Positions 8,132 to 15,948 of a stretch of 30,388 bases of DNA are shown one piece after another (the stretch's first letter is position 1; each line of letters opens with the position of its first letter). Origin of the DNA: GCA-2730975 sp964576585 (GTDB lineage: Bacteria; Verrucomicrobiota; Verrucomicrobiia; Opitutales; Seribacteraceae). The position numbers and the translations under genes are program-made. The stretch spans positions 1 through 30,388 of the forward strand of contig CAZNWO010000025.1 of NCBI GenBank assembly GCA_964576585.1, in the 5' to 3' direction. The notes beneath the pieces are model-generated. The model saw only the letters and a program-made list of their open reading frames with translations, ran no database searches and was not told where the DNA came from.

Positions 8132-9495
8132 TCAGCCTCCGAGAGCTTTTTGACGTGGTCGAGGACTCGACGGTGGATGCGGCCGATGAGGAAATCCGAC
8201 CAAGTCTTCCAGTAGGAGGCGGGCCACATGTTGTGCTTGTACCAAGTGGTTCCTGTCAGGCGAGTCCTGCCTCCATCCAATCTTTCCAGTCGGAATTCTC
8301 CTCTCTTGCTTTCCAAGTGTCCGTCGAGGTGGGGCGGATGAATGTCGTAGGGTGAGAGCTCCTTCATGGGCGGGGGCTGGGAGACGACGTCGAAGGCAAG
8401 AACATTGGGCTCGTCCCATACCGTGATCGGTTCAACGAAGGGACCCGTTGTAAAGTTGCAGTGGCGAATGGCTCCCTCGCCCGTTCCCTCGATGGTGGCG
8501 CAGGTCGGACAGGCGATGCCCAAGTCAAAGAGCCAGTCGTTGGGAGGCGGAAGCTCGGAAAAGCTTATTACGTTGGTCCAGACTTTCTCAGGCGGAGCTT
8601 CGACGACGACTTCCGAGCGGACGGAAAAGATTGGAGCTTCCGGGAGGACTTTCTTTTCAAAGCCCATCAGGAAAAAAGTGGCGAGGAAGAGGGCAAGGGA
8701 CGGGTTGCCACGGTTGGTCCGGTTCTGGATCAGGTAGCCGACCCAACCCCCCAAGGCGTTGAGGGGCAGGGCAATTGGCGCGGCCATGAAAAGGCAGATG
8801 ACTCCTTCGATTGCCAACAGCAAAAGGAACAGGAATGAAAAGCCGAGAGTCAAAAGGGCGATGCCAAGACAGGCCAAGACTTTGCGTCTCTCGTGATGAC
8901 CATAGGTTACCGCCGAGGCTAGACCCATGGCGAATGGCAGACCCACGAAAAAGCCCCATCCGTAATCTTGTCCGATCTCGGTTTTCAGGGCAAAGAAGAC
9001 AAAAATCGTGCTTAAGGCTGCGGAAAGGCCTGTGACTAGGGCGGCACAAGAAACTTTTCTCTTGGGGATGATGGGATCCAGTCGGGAGACATGTTTTTTC
9101 GCGGTGTCTTCCTCTTTAACCGACTTGGGAAGGATTGAGAGCAGGAAGAAGAACAACAAGTTCACAAAGGGAAGGAAAAAGAGGATACAGGTTAAGAGGG
9201 GCCATTGGAGGGAACGGAGTCGCTTGACGGTGAGGACGATCCCAACATAGATGAATGGGAGGGCCATGGCCAACATGAGGAGGGCGTCGTTCGAAAGCTC
9301 TTTTTCCGATTGAAAGTCCGTTACAGGCAGCAAGTAGGGAAAAGGTGATGGGAAGGAATCGTAGGTGAGAAAGGAAATCAGCCTGTCGAGGTTCCACTTG
9401 ACTAGAAAAAGGGCGATGCCCGTAAAGGCATAGACCGATCGACCAAGTTCCCCTTTCCATGAGAAAAAAAGATGTAGGAGTTTTGGTGACGACAT
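8128..9495 (-). CDS. Membrane protein with C-terminal SRPBCC (START-like) domain, DUF805-like N-terminus
   Basis: 455 residues. The N-terminal 130 residues read like a DUF805-type membrane region: 'FFSWKGELGRSVYAFTGIA', then 'LTVKRLRSLQWPL' between hydrophobic segments. Several further transmembrane helices follow (about 150-290), including an alternating Gly/Leu-rich stretch. The last 150 residues form a soluble SRPBCC domain starting at 'SVRSEVVVEAPPEKVWTNV', with the ligand-pocket fold motifs 'NVLAFDVVSQPPPM' and 'GRTRLTGTTWYKHNMWP'. SRPBCC domains bind hydrophobic ligands such as lipids. It starts at ATG 9495, 91 bp downstream of the amidotransferase gene; an independent promoter is not obvious. 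It could be the final gene of the lipid operon or its own unit. Ligand and role are unknown. Confidence 0.8.
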   Translation of the reverse strand: MSSPKLLHLFFSWKGELGRSVYAFTGIALFLVKWNLDRLISFLTYDSFPSPFPYLLPVTDFQSEKELSNDALLMLAMALPFIYVGIVLTVKRLRSLQWPLLTCILFFLPFVNLLFFFLLSILPKSVKEEDTAKKHVSRLDPIIPKRKVSCAALVTGLSAALSTIFVFFALKTEIGQDYGWGFFVGLPFAMGLASAVTYGHHERRKVLACLGIALLTLGFSFLFLLLLAIEGVICLFMAAPIALPLNALGGWVGYLIQNRTNRGNPSLALFLATFFLMGFEKKVLPEAPIFSVRSEVVVEAPPEKVWTNVISFSELPPPNDWLFDLGIACPTCATIEGTGEGAIRHCNFTTGPFVEPITVWDEPNVLAFDVVSQPPPMKELSPYDIHPPHLDGHLESKRGEFRLERLDGGRTRLTGTTWYKHNMWPASYWKTWSDFLIGRIHRRVLDHVKKLSEAD

Positions 9496-9586
9496 GGCTA
9501 CTTCATGCTCCGAAAGCCTAGGTTTCGCAAGGGAACTCTCCTGCTTGTTTTTCCTTCGCCTATCCTTTCGCCCGGTTTCTCGACGA

Positions 9587-10276
9587 TTATCCCTTTTCCA
9601 AGGTTGCGAGAAGGCGTCCCATCAAATTGTTCGCATTTGCGAACAGGTCCTTTTTCGGGAGGAATTCTTTCGGTTGTTGAATATAGGTTCCAGGACTCAG
9701 ATCATTGAGGCATGCGTTGGCTATTCGAGTGGCGTCGCCAACTCCAAGCTCTAGATGAAATTGCAGGGCCAAGACACTTGTACCGATGCAAAACCCTTGG
9801 TTCAACGTGGCAGCGCTTGAAAACAGATGCTCGCCTCCTTGCGGTATGTCGAACGTGTCGCCATGCCAATGAAAGGCATCGAAGGTTCTCGGGGTATCCT
9901 TGGTGAATGCAGTATTTTCATTCCCTTCTTTGTTTACCTGAAACCATCCAATTTCCTTCTCCTCGTTTCTGCTGATTTTTGCACCCATCGCTGAAGCCAT
10001 CAATTGAGCGCCCAAACATACTCCTAAAATTCTTTTTCCGTTTGTAATTGCGGATTTGATTAAATCCACCTCCAGACATAACCACGGGTACTTGTTTGAG
10101 TCGCTAACGCCCATTGGGCCTCCCATTACGACCAACCAATCGAAACTCTCGACTTTCGGTAGCGAAGTTTCCTCGTAGAGGCGGGTGCAGGAAAGTTCGT
10201 GACCTCTGGAGACGAACCACTCGCTTAAGCAGCCCAAACCCTCGAAGGGCACGTGCTGAAGCCAATGTACCCGCAT
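9587..10276 (-). CDS. Class I glutamine amidotransferase (GMP-synthase-like domain)
   Basis: 229 residues forming one class I GATase domain. The triad is visible: nucleophile C87 in 'GVCLGAQ', H174 and E176 in 'QFHLE'. 'VVMGGPMGVSD' is the oxyanion region and 'FHWHGDTFDIP' is typical of free-standing GMP-synthase-like amidotransferases. Such proteins hydrolyse glutamine or gamma-glutamyl amides; some act as gamma-glutamyl hydrolases in detoxification. The gene begins 15 bp after the PQQ-like gene and appears to be the last member of the lipid operon. No partner synthase subunit is nearby, so the acceptor is unknown. The start at ATG 10276 is chosen because the canonical 'MRVHWLQHVPFEG' beginning follows directly. 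Confidence 0.88.
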   Translation of the reverse strand: MRVHWLQHVPFEGLGCLSEWFVSRGHELSCTRLYEETSLPKVESFDWLVVMGGPMGVSDSNKYPWLCLEVDLIKSAITNGKRILGVCLGAQLMASAMGAKISRNEEKEIGWFQVNKEGNENTAFTKDTPRTFDAFHWHGDTFDIPQGGEHLFSSAATLNQGFCIGTSVLALQFHLELGVGDATRIANACLNDLSPGTYIQQPKEFLPKKDLFANANNLMGRLLATLEKG

Positions 10277-10291
10277 GATGGAATCAAGCTC

Positions 10292-11542
10292 TCACCACTC
10301 GTAGCAAGCGATGGCTTCCAGTTCTCGGACAAACAATTGTTTCCCCGAAATCGCAAGGTGAGCCCAAGAGGGGTCTGCCGAAATTTCCCTCTCCTCCTTG
10401 ATAATCATTTTCTTGGGACTTGCCTCAATCAGGTAAAGGGTTCCATCCTCGTCAAGGGCGAGGATTTCTTTCCCGTTTGTGACCATGGAGACGTATTTCC
10501 CAAAAGATTTCTCGCTTATCCATTTAGTGTCGCCATTGCGCATGTCCAAACAGGTCATGCGTTGCTTGCGAAGGTGCATGTAACAGTAATCGCCAATTAC
10601 GATCGGGCCCGACATGTACCCTTCCTGCCGATTTTGCCATTTCTCTCCGATCTTGAAGCCTTGATCGTTGTTAGAGAGTTCGAACAAAAGGGATTTCCCT
10701 CCGTAACTGCTGGTGAAAATGCCGTTTTTATAGAAAGTCGGCGTGAGTATGTTCATCCCTCTGAATGCCTTTACGGGTTGTTGCCAGAGAACTTTTCCTT
10801 TTTCCGGATCTATGCCGGCTAGAGTGGTTCTCGACTGAACGAGCAGTTGTTTTTTTCCAACGACCTTGGCAACCGTTGGAGAAGAGAAGGCGCTGCCGTA
10901 CATTCCGCCCTTGTCCGACAAAGCTCTCCAAATGGATTTCCCTGAGGACTTTTCCAATTTCACGAAACCGGAGCCGGCCTGAACGTAAAGGTGATCACCT
11001 TCGACCAGCGGCGAACATACGAATCCAAAGGAGGGGAGTGGTGAGTCGTAACGTTTCATGAAGTCGACTGACCAACGCTTTTCGCCTGTTTTGGCATCTA
11101 GGCAGACCAGAAAGTCTCGCATTCCGCCGACATACAGATTTTCTCCGTCAAATGCCGGAGTGGACCTTACCCAACTACCGTTTTTCCAAGCAAAGAATGG
11201 AACGCGCATGGATCCTTTCCAGTCGCTTTTCCATACCTCATCCCCGCTTTTCCTCTTGAACGCCCTCACCAACTCATTCTTGGATTTCGTGCTCTCCACG
11301 GTGAAGACCATTTCTTCCGACAAGACCGGTCCCGGATAACCTTTCCCAATTTCCTTACGCCATACCTGTCGCAAGGCTTTCTTTGCGATGCTTTCGGGCC
11401 AAGGAGAACCTTTCTTTATTGCCCCATCACGGGTTGGTCCTCGCCATTGGGGCCAATCGAGCGTTTCGCCATAAGAAATGACTTGGGTAAATGAAACGAT
11501 TGTGGATGCAAGAATTGCAACAATCAGTGCTTGGAGTCTCAT
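10292..11542 (-). CDS. Exported PQQ-binding-like beta-propeller protein
   Basis: 416 residues from ATG 11542; a longer frame to 11608 would run into the upstream methyltransferase and puts the signal peptide (MRLQALIVAILASTIVSF) internal, so it is rejected. The mature start 'LDWPQWRGPTRDG' and repeats such as 'LVCLDAKTGEKRWSV', 'VKLEKSSGKSIWRAL', 'LAGIDPEKGKVLWQQ' and 'MTCLDMRNGDTKWIS' are propeller blades of the BamB/PQQ-like superfamily. Residues for PQQ and calcium binding cannot be confirmed, and most family members in this phylum have no known enzyme activity. It acts in the periplasm. It follows the second methyltransferase by 29 bp and precedes the amidotransferase by 15 bp, so it belongs to the lipid operon; a paralogue sits at 23244-24605. 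Confidence 0.9.
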   Translation of the reverse strand: MRLQALIVAILASTIVSFTQVISYGETLDWPQWRGPTRDGAIKKGSPWPESIAKKALRQVWRKEIGKGYPGPVLSEEMVFTVESTKSKNELVRAFKRKSGDEVWKSDWKGSMRVPFFAWKNGSWVRSTPAFDGENLYVGGMRDFLVCLDAKTGEKRWSVDFMKRYDSPLPSFGFVCSPLVEGDHLYVQAGSGFVKLEKSSGKSIWRALSDKGGMYGSAFSSPTVAKVVGKKQLLVQSRTTLAGIDPEKGKVLWQQPVKAFRGMNILTPTFYKNGIFTSSYGGKSLLFELSNNDQGFKIGEKWQNRQEGYMSGPIVIGDYCYMHLRKQRMTCLDMRNGDTKWISEKSFGKYVSMVTNGKEILALDEDGTLYLIEASPKKMIIKEEREISADPSWAHLAISGKQLFVRELEAIACYEW

Positions 11543-11571
11543 GATGTTTTTTGGGTCAGAATTAAGAGTTC

Positions 11572-12612
11572 CTACTTTTTGGAAAACAAGTAATGGGAAA
11601 CCCACCATTCTTGTCCATTTTCAAAAGCGAAGGTTTCAGAGCAAGCCATGAAGAAAATTCTCCAACGATGATAGTTTCTGGAGGCCTCTTCCGCATCCAT
11701 TTCCTTTTCAAAAAGCGACAGGATTTCCTTCTTCTGTTCCCTCGTGTTCTTCAACCACTCGTCGGCCGTCCTTGCATAATGTGTTCCCGCCCATCTCCAC
11801 CTCTTCTCCAAATTCAAGTCACCTGAAATACGAATGAAGTGTTCGTCGGACGGCATGGTTCCACCACTAAAGAAATGCTTGGACATCCAATCGTCTTCCC
11901 CTTGAACCTCGAATGCGTACGATGTGGAACGATGGCAGAAAACATGTGTGAAGAGCTTTCCGTCGGCTTTCAGCCAACCTTCCATCCTGCTGAAAAGATC
12001 ACGATGGTTTCTTACGTGTTCGAACATTTCAACCGAGACGATTCTGTCGAAGGTTTCACTTGGATTGAAGGCGTTTACGTCGGCAGTGATAACTTCCAAG
12101 TTCTCAATACCTTTGTCTTCGGCTTTGGCTAAGATGAATTCCCTCTGCGTGTTAGAGTTTGAAACTGCAGTTATTCTGGATTCGGGATAGAGACTGGCCA
12201 TCCTCAAGGTCAGTGAACCCCACCCGCAACCAAGCTCAAGAATTTTCAATCCGTTTTCTAGCCCGGCTCTTTGACAAGTGAGCTCGAGAGCCTGATCCTC
12301 GGCATGGGTTAGGTCGCTTGTTCCTTTGTCGAAGTAACAGCAACTGTATTTGAGGTTTCCCCCCAAGACCAATTCGTAGAATCCGGAAGGAACTTCGTAA
12401 TGCTGTTCGTTGGCTTTCTCGGTCTCGATCGCCAAGTTGGAGGAGTCCACCGTTTGCAAAAATTCCTCCAGGAACTCGGCGTTTGCTTCGCAGTCATGGA
12501 CCTTGCACTGCTCGAGTCTCTTTTTGCAAAGCTGGCGGATTGCGGCTCGAATCAGAAACTCCGGAACCCAACCTTTTTCCGAAAGGTTTATAAAGGTTTT
12601 CTCAATGTTCAT
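11572..12612 (-). CDS. CFA-synthase-family SAM-dependent methyltransferase (second copy, short form)
   Basis: 346 residues. The class I SAM fold is clear: motif I 'ILELGCGWGSLTLRMAS' near 124-140, acidic 'SRITAVSNSNTQREFI' at 145-160, 'VSVEMFEHVRNHRDLF' at 192-207, and 'HYEVPSGFYELVLGG' at 71-85, the substrate-facing segment of the cyclopropane-fatty-acid-synthase family. The segment 'FTHVFCHRSTSYAFE' and 'FFSGGTMPSDEHF' groups it with the short coclaurine-N-methyltransferase-like branch rather than with true CFA synthases. Likely role: methyl transfer from SAM to an unsaturated lipid or small molecule. It overlaps DUF1295 by 11 bp, which implies translational coupling. It differs strongly in sequence and length from the methyltransferase at 13913, so the operon has two non-redundant methyltransferases. 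Confidence 0.9.
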   Translation of the reverse strand: MNIEKTFINLSEKGWVPEFLIRAAIRQLCKKRLEQCKVHDCEANAEFLEEFLQTVDSSNLAIETEKANEQHYEVPSGFYELVLGGNLKYSCCYFDKGTSDLTHAEDQALELTCQRAGLENGLKILELGCGWGSLTLRMASLYPESRITAVSNSNTQREFILAKAEDKGIENLEVITADVNAFNPSETFDRIVSVEMFEHVRNHRDLFSRMEGWLKADGKLFTHVFCHRSTSYAFEVQGEDDWMSKHFFSGGTMPSDEHFIRISGDLNLEKRWRWAGTHYARTADEWLKNTREQKKEILSLFEKEMDAEEASRNYHRWRIFFMACSETFAFENGQEWWVSHYLFSKK

Positions 12613-13399
12613 TAGATGGTTTTGGGAACCAAGGGAAGAAAGGCGAAGTCTTGTCTACGTAAGAGCGATAATGCTCTCCACTGGCCTCTAGCTTTCGAGC
12701 CTCTACGAAAGGGATACCCGTAATTTTGTTAAGAAACACGTACAGCACCAATGGAATGGCCAGCAACCAAGCTCCTTCTTCCGAATGCCAGCCTATAAAT
12801 ACGTATCCAAGCCATAGAACCCATTCAAAAAAATAATTCGGATGTCTGGAATATTTCCATAAACCGCTTTGGCAAACTTCAGCTCTGGTTCTACCCTTCG
12901 TTGCCTTGAATGCCGCAAGTTGTCGGTCGGCGATAAAAACTCCTGTGAAACCGATGAACCATATCGCCAAGCCAATAAAATCAAGTGCGCCGACCGGGGA
13001 ACTATTGCCGGCTAAAATCAAGAAAGGCGAAGCGAAGATAACTATGAAGACGGCTTGCATTTGGAAAAAAATGAAAAAGCCGAGGTTTGCTTTCCCGCCA
13101 AGCCATTCTCTCATAAACTTGTAACGAACGTCTTCCTGCTTTCCCCATGAGCGAATGAGCTGATAGGTGCCCAATCGTACCGACCAAACAACAATCAGCG
13201 CATTAAGGATCATTAAGCGCACAGGCTCGGTTTGCGGAGAGGCGAATTGTAGGTAAATGCAACCAAGTATTCCCACCCCGTAAGCCCAGATGACGTCCAC
13301 ACAGGTGGCGTTTCCGACTTTGAGGGACCAGACCCAACCCAGAAACATGATCAAGCAGGCGCCTGCCAGACCATACAGGAGAAGTTCAACGAGGCTCAT
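12602..13399 (-). CDS. DUF1295 membrane protein (steroid-5-alpha-reductase-like fold)
   Basis: 265 residues with about seven hydrophobic segments and the DUF1295 signature 'SGLWKYSRHPNYFFEW' (178-193), which in the isoprenylcysteine-methyltransferase/steroid-reductase superfamily binds the nicotinamide or SAM cofactor. 'TCVDVIWAYGVGI' (32-44) and 'SVRLGTYQLIRSWGKQEDVRY' (73-93) are also typical. The probable role is reduction of a double bond in a membrane lipid or isoprenoid, at the inner membrane. It overlaps DUF2878 by 14 bp and the next methyltransferase by 11 bp. DUF1295 genes recur beside DUF2878, DUF1365 and CFA-type genes in the proteobacterial photooxidative-stress cluster, which supports a role in lipid modification here; the reaction is unproven. 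Confidence 0.92.
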   Translation of the reverse strand: MSLVELLLYGLAGACLIMFLGWVWSLKVGNATCVDVIWAYGVGILGCIYLQFASPQTEPVRLMILNALIVVWSVRLGTYQLIRSWGKQEDVRYKFMREWLGGKANLGFFIFFQMQAVFIVIFASPFLILAGNSSPVGALDFIGLAIWFIGFTGVFIADRQLAAFKATKGRTRAEVCQSGLWKYSRHPNYFFEWVLWLGYVFIGWHSEEGAWLLAIPLVLYVFLNKITGIPFVEARKLEASGEHYRSYVDKTSPFFPWFPKPSNEH

Positions 13400-13916
13400 C
13401 GAGTGCCTTCATCCAGTTATTGGCGTAATGGAGGGAAAGTCCGGCTATAGACCATAGTGCTCCAACTCCAAGAAAAGATAGCCGACCCGTAGTCAATTCG
13501 AGTACTCCCAATTTCTCACCCGAGGCATAAGCAACCATGCCGCCGAGAGAAAAACCAATCAAACTTCGGACTTTGCTTGTTATGAACCAATTAAAAATTG
13601 GTTTCAGCATGAGACCAAAATTGATCCAGAGGGCAAGCATCCACCATGAGGTTCCGAGAGGAAGATGATTTCCTTTGAAAGAAATGAGTTCTGCGTGAAA
13701 CAGGATGGGGTCGCCAAGCGACCCAAGAAATGCGCAGATAGCGACAAATGGCAGGGTTTGCCGAATCCTGCCGCATGCTGTAACCCTAACGGCAACTAGA
13801 GCTAGTGATAAAATGGGTAATGCGATTGGAAAAGAAGTCTTGGTTGCCAAAACGCAACCGAACCAAGCGCATTGAAAGACAAGAGCGTCGAACCAGAAAG
13901 AAACCCTTTGGTTCAT
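13386..13916 (-). CDS. DUF2878 integral membrane protein
   Basis: 176 residues from ATG 13916. This ATG overlaps the stop of the upstream methyltransferase as ATGA, whereas the longer open frame to 14207 is inside that gene and unconserved. Four to five hydrophobic segments are visible. The DUF2878 pattern is present: 'FQCAWFGCVLAT' near residue 15, 'GSLGDPILFHAELISF' near 66, 'WWMLALWINFGLML' near 92 and 'SLGGMVAYASGEKLGVL' near 123. The family has no assigned biochemistry but is a regular companion of CFA-like methyltransferase, DUF1365 and COG2907 genes in photooxidative-stress clusters. A transport or membrane-bound accessory role in lipid modification is inference only. Confidence 0.88.
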   Translation of the reverse strand: MNQRVSFWFDALVFQCAWFGCVLATKTSFPIALPILSLALVAVRVTACGRIRQTLPFVAICAFLGSLGDPILFHAELISFKGNHLPLGTSWWMLALWINFGLMLKPIFNWFITSKVRSLIGFSLGGMVAYASGEKLGVLELTTGRLSFLGVGALWSIAGLSLHYANNWMKALDEPR

Positions 13917-15184
13917 CTCGGAAATCCTCTTGCCAATTTGCATCCCGGTTTCGTCAGCAACAAGTGGACGTCGCCCGTGTAGCCTTCTTCGAAACCCGCC
14001 TCGCAATAACATAAATAATATTCCCATGCCCTTCGGAAGGCGTCGTCGTAACCCAAGGAGTTTATTTTTTCCTCGTTTTGTTTGAAGCGAAGTCTCCATT
14101 CTCTCAAGGTTCTGGAGTAGTGATAGCCAAAATCCCGAAGAGAGACCGGCCTTAGGTCCGTCGCCTTCACGGATGCGGCAATCATTGCCGAAGCGGAGGG
14201 AACGCAACTCCCCGGGAAGACTCGTGTCCTGACGTAATCAACCTCCCTTAGGTATTTGGCGTAGCGATGGTCGGGCATTGTTATGCCTTGGATCAGGGCG
14301 GCCCCATTTTGCTCCAGCAAATCAGATATCTTTCCAAAGAATTTTGGAAGGTATTCATGTCCTACGGCTTCGATCATTTCTATTGAAACGACCCTGTCGA
14401 ATTTGTCTTTCAGGTGGCGATAGTCTGAGTTCAGAAGGGTAATTCGATCTTCCAGATCGGAACTTTGCACCCTGTTTGCAGCGTACTCGAACTGCATTTT
14501 GGAAATGGTGGTTGTCGTGACTCGGCATCCGCACTGTTTTGCTGCTCTAACGGCAAATCCTCCCCAACCAGTGCCAATCTCAAGAACCTTGTGTTCGGGC
14601 TTTAGCTCTAGCTTATCGATGATGGCGTCGTATTTCGCTTCTTGAGCTTCCTGTAGCGTAGTTTTCTCCGATTCAAATATTCCACAGGAATACGTCATCG
14701 TCGGATCGAGCATCAATTCGTAGAAGTCGTTGCCGAGGTCGTAGTGAAGGGAAATATTTCTGTGACTGCCCTTAATTGTATTTTTGTTCAGTAGTTTGTA
14801 AGCTAGGCGGGAAAGCTTGTTAAATAGGAATGCATAGCCCCCTTCGATTCCGTCTAGGCAGTCTATGTTTTTCACGAAGAGCCTGAAAACGGTGACCAAA
14901 TCTTCGCTCGCCCAATCTCCGTTGGAGTAGGAGTCTGCGACACCCAGCGATCCTCCGAGACAGGCTTTCCTGAAAAAAATTGGGTCTAAGACTCTTATCT
15001 TGGCATCGGGAAAACCATCCTGAGTTCGCCCGAATTCGTAATCTTCGCTTTCCGTGGAAAGGATTAATCTTCCATTCCGAATGCTTTTGATTTTTTCAAC
15101 GAAGATTTTCTCCCACACCTTGTATTTTCTGCCCGAGGATCCTCCTAAGGATCGTGTGTTTAAAGCTAAGTCTTCTTCCGACAT
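13913..15184 (-). CDS. CFA-synthase-family fatty-acid methyltransferase (UfaM-like candidate)
   Basis: 423 residues from ATG 15184, which overlaps the DUF1365 stop by one base (TAATG). The open frame extends to 15436 but those 84 residues lie inside DUF1365. The N-terminal lipid-binding domain is seen in 'FRKACLGGSLGVADSYSNG' (71-89). The SAM site is 'VLEIGTGWGGFAVRAA' (200-215); C167, E272 in 'EMIEAVGHEY' and the Tyr of 'FGYHYSRTL' align with conserved CFA-synthase residues. However, the histidine that coordinates bicarbonate in E. coli Cfa (HTIG, H266) is Gln299 here ('QGIT'). The protein acts on unsaturated phospholipid acyl chains at the membrane. Given the neighbours, I infer a product that is methylated (a furan-fatty-acid precursor) rather than a cyclopropane, but a cyclopropane product is not excluded. 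Confidence 0.92.
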   Translation of the reverse strand: MSEEDLALNTRSLGGSSGRKYKVWEKIFVEKIKSIRNGRLILSTESEDYEFGRTQDGFPDAKIRVLDPIFFRKACLGGSLGVADSYSNGDWASEDLVTVFRLFVKNIDCLDGIEGGYAFLFNKLSRLAYKLLNKNTIKGSHRNISLHYDLGNDFYELMLDPTMTYSCGIFESEKTTLQEAQEAKYDAIIDKLELKPEHKVLEIGTGWGGFAVRAAKQCGCRVTTTTISKMQFEYAANRVQSSDLEDRITLLNSDYRHLKDKFDRVVSIEMIEAVGHEYLPKFFGKISDLLEQNGAALIQGITMPDHRYAKYLREVDYVRTRVFPGSCVPSASAMIAASVKATDLRPVSLRDFGYHYSRTLREWRLRFKQNEEKINSLGYDDAFRRAWEYYLCYCEAGFEEGYTGDVHLLLTKPGCKLARGFPR

Positions 15185-15948
15185 TAGTTTTTTTCCTGTA
15201 AACTCTTGGGATGGGGATGAAATGCGCATCCCTTCAAACGAAGAAGGAATGCGTTGAAGTATATTCCCACGACCACTTGAATTGTGAGAAAAGGGAATCG
15301 AGTTAGAGCCCAAGCCAAGTTTGCTCCGTTCATTGGCTTTCTGCTCATTTTCAGGTTGGCGTGAAAGAAGACCTCTCCTTTCTTTTTGTCCTTCATGTTC
15401 ACGGTTAGCTTTTTTCCGGGACATGAAAAAGTCCATTCGTAGTCTACGTCCATTCCAATGAAAGGAGAAACGTGAAACTCCTTTGTGAAATCGTGCCGTG
15501 AAGGTACTTCATCTGGATCATGACTCTTCCATTTGAAGGCTTTTGCATGCCGTTCGTTCCAAGGTGTATTGTTGATCTCGACCAGAAGATATTCAGGCTG
15601 CGAACGATCTTCGTTCCAACAGTAGTAGAAAGTGACGGGATTGAAGCAATGCCCGAAATACCTCAGGTGAGTGATCATTGAAACGGTGCCCTCGGGGCGC
15701 TCTCCCAATTGATCTTGGACGGTTTTTCTAACTGAGTTTTCCAAGGAGGCGGAGGTGTCGCCATGGTAATCGGACCTTCGCAAGCACGCCAAGTTGGGCC
15801 TGGTTGTCGACCAAAAGATTCTTTTTCGGAAAACCTCCTCCATTTCATCGAGAAAAAGGTGCACCATGAAGAGGCGAAACTTGAACGCGTGAGGCTTGGG
15901 AGAGGTTCTACGGTGATATACGTCACCAAAATACAAGCAGCTTTTCAT
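15184..15948 (-). CDS. DUF1365 family protein
   Basis: 254 residues from ATG 15948; the upstream stop overlaps as ATGA. Family blocks: 'YFGDVYHRRTSPKPHAFKF' (6-24), 'HLRYFGHCFNPVTFYYCW' (about 101-118), 'EINNTPWNERHAKAF' and 'FHVSPFIGMDVDYEW'. DUF1365 proteins are soluble, of unknown mechanism, and almost always encoded between a COG2907 flavoprotein and a CFA-type methyltransferase, exactly as here. In Rhodobacter the equivalent genes are in the RpoE-ChrR singlet-oxygen regulon. A role as an accessory or catalytic partner in acyl-chain modification is inferred from this constant context. An open frame to 16083 is inside the flavoprotein gene and is not used. Confidence 0.93.
   Translation of the reverse strand: MKSCLYFGDVYHRRTSPKPHAFKFRLFMVHLFLDEMEEVFRKRIFWSTTRPNLACLRRSDYHGDTSASLENSVRKTVQDQLGERPEGTVSMITHLRYFGHCFNPVTFYYCWNEDRSQPEYLLVEINNTPWNERHAKAFKWKSHDPDEVPSRHDFTKEFHVSPFIGMDVDYEWTFSCPGKKLTVNMKDKKKGEVFFHANLKMSRKPMNGANLAWALTRFPFLTIQVVVGIYFNAFLLRLKGCAFHPHPKSLQEKN

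Noticed and set aside
13913..15436. Longer N-terminus (84 extra residues) for the CFA-family methyltransferase
   Set aside because: It lies inside DUF1365, is low-complexity and basic, and the family beginning fits ATG 15184.
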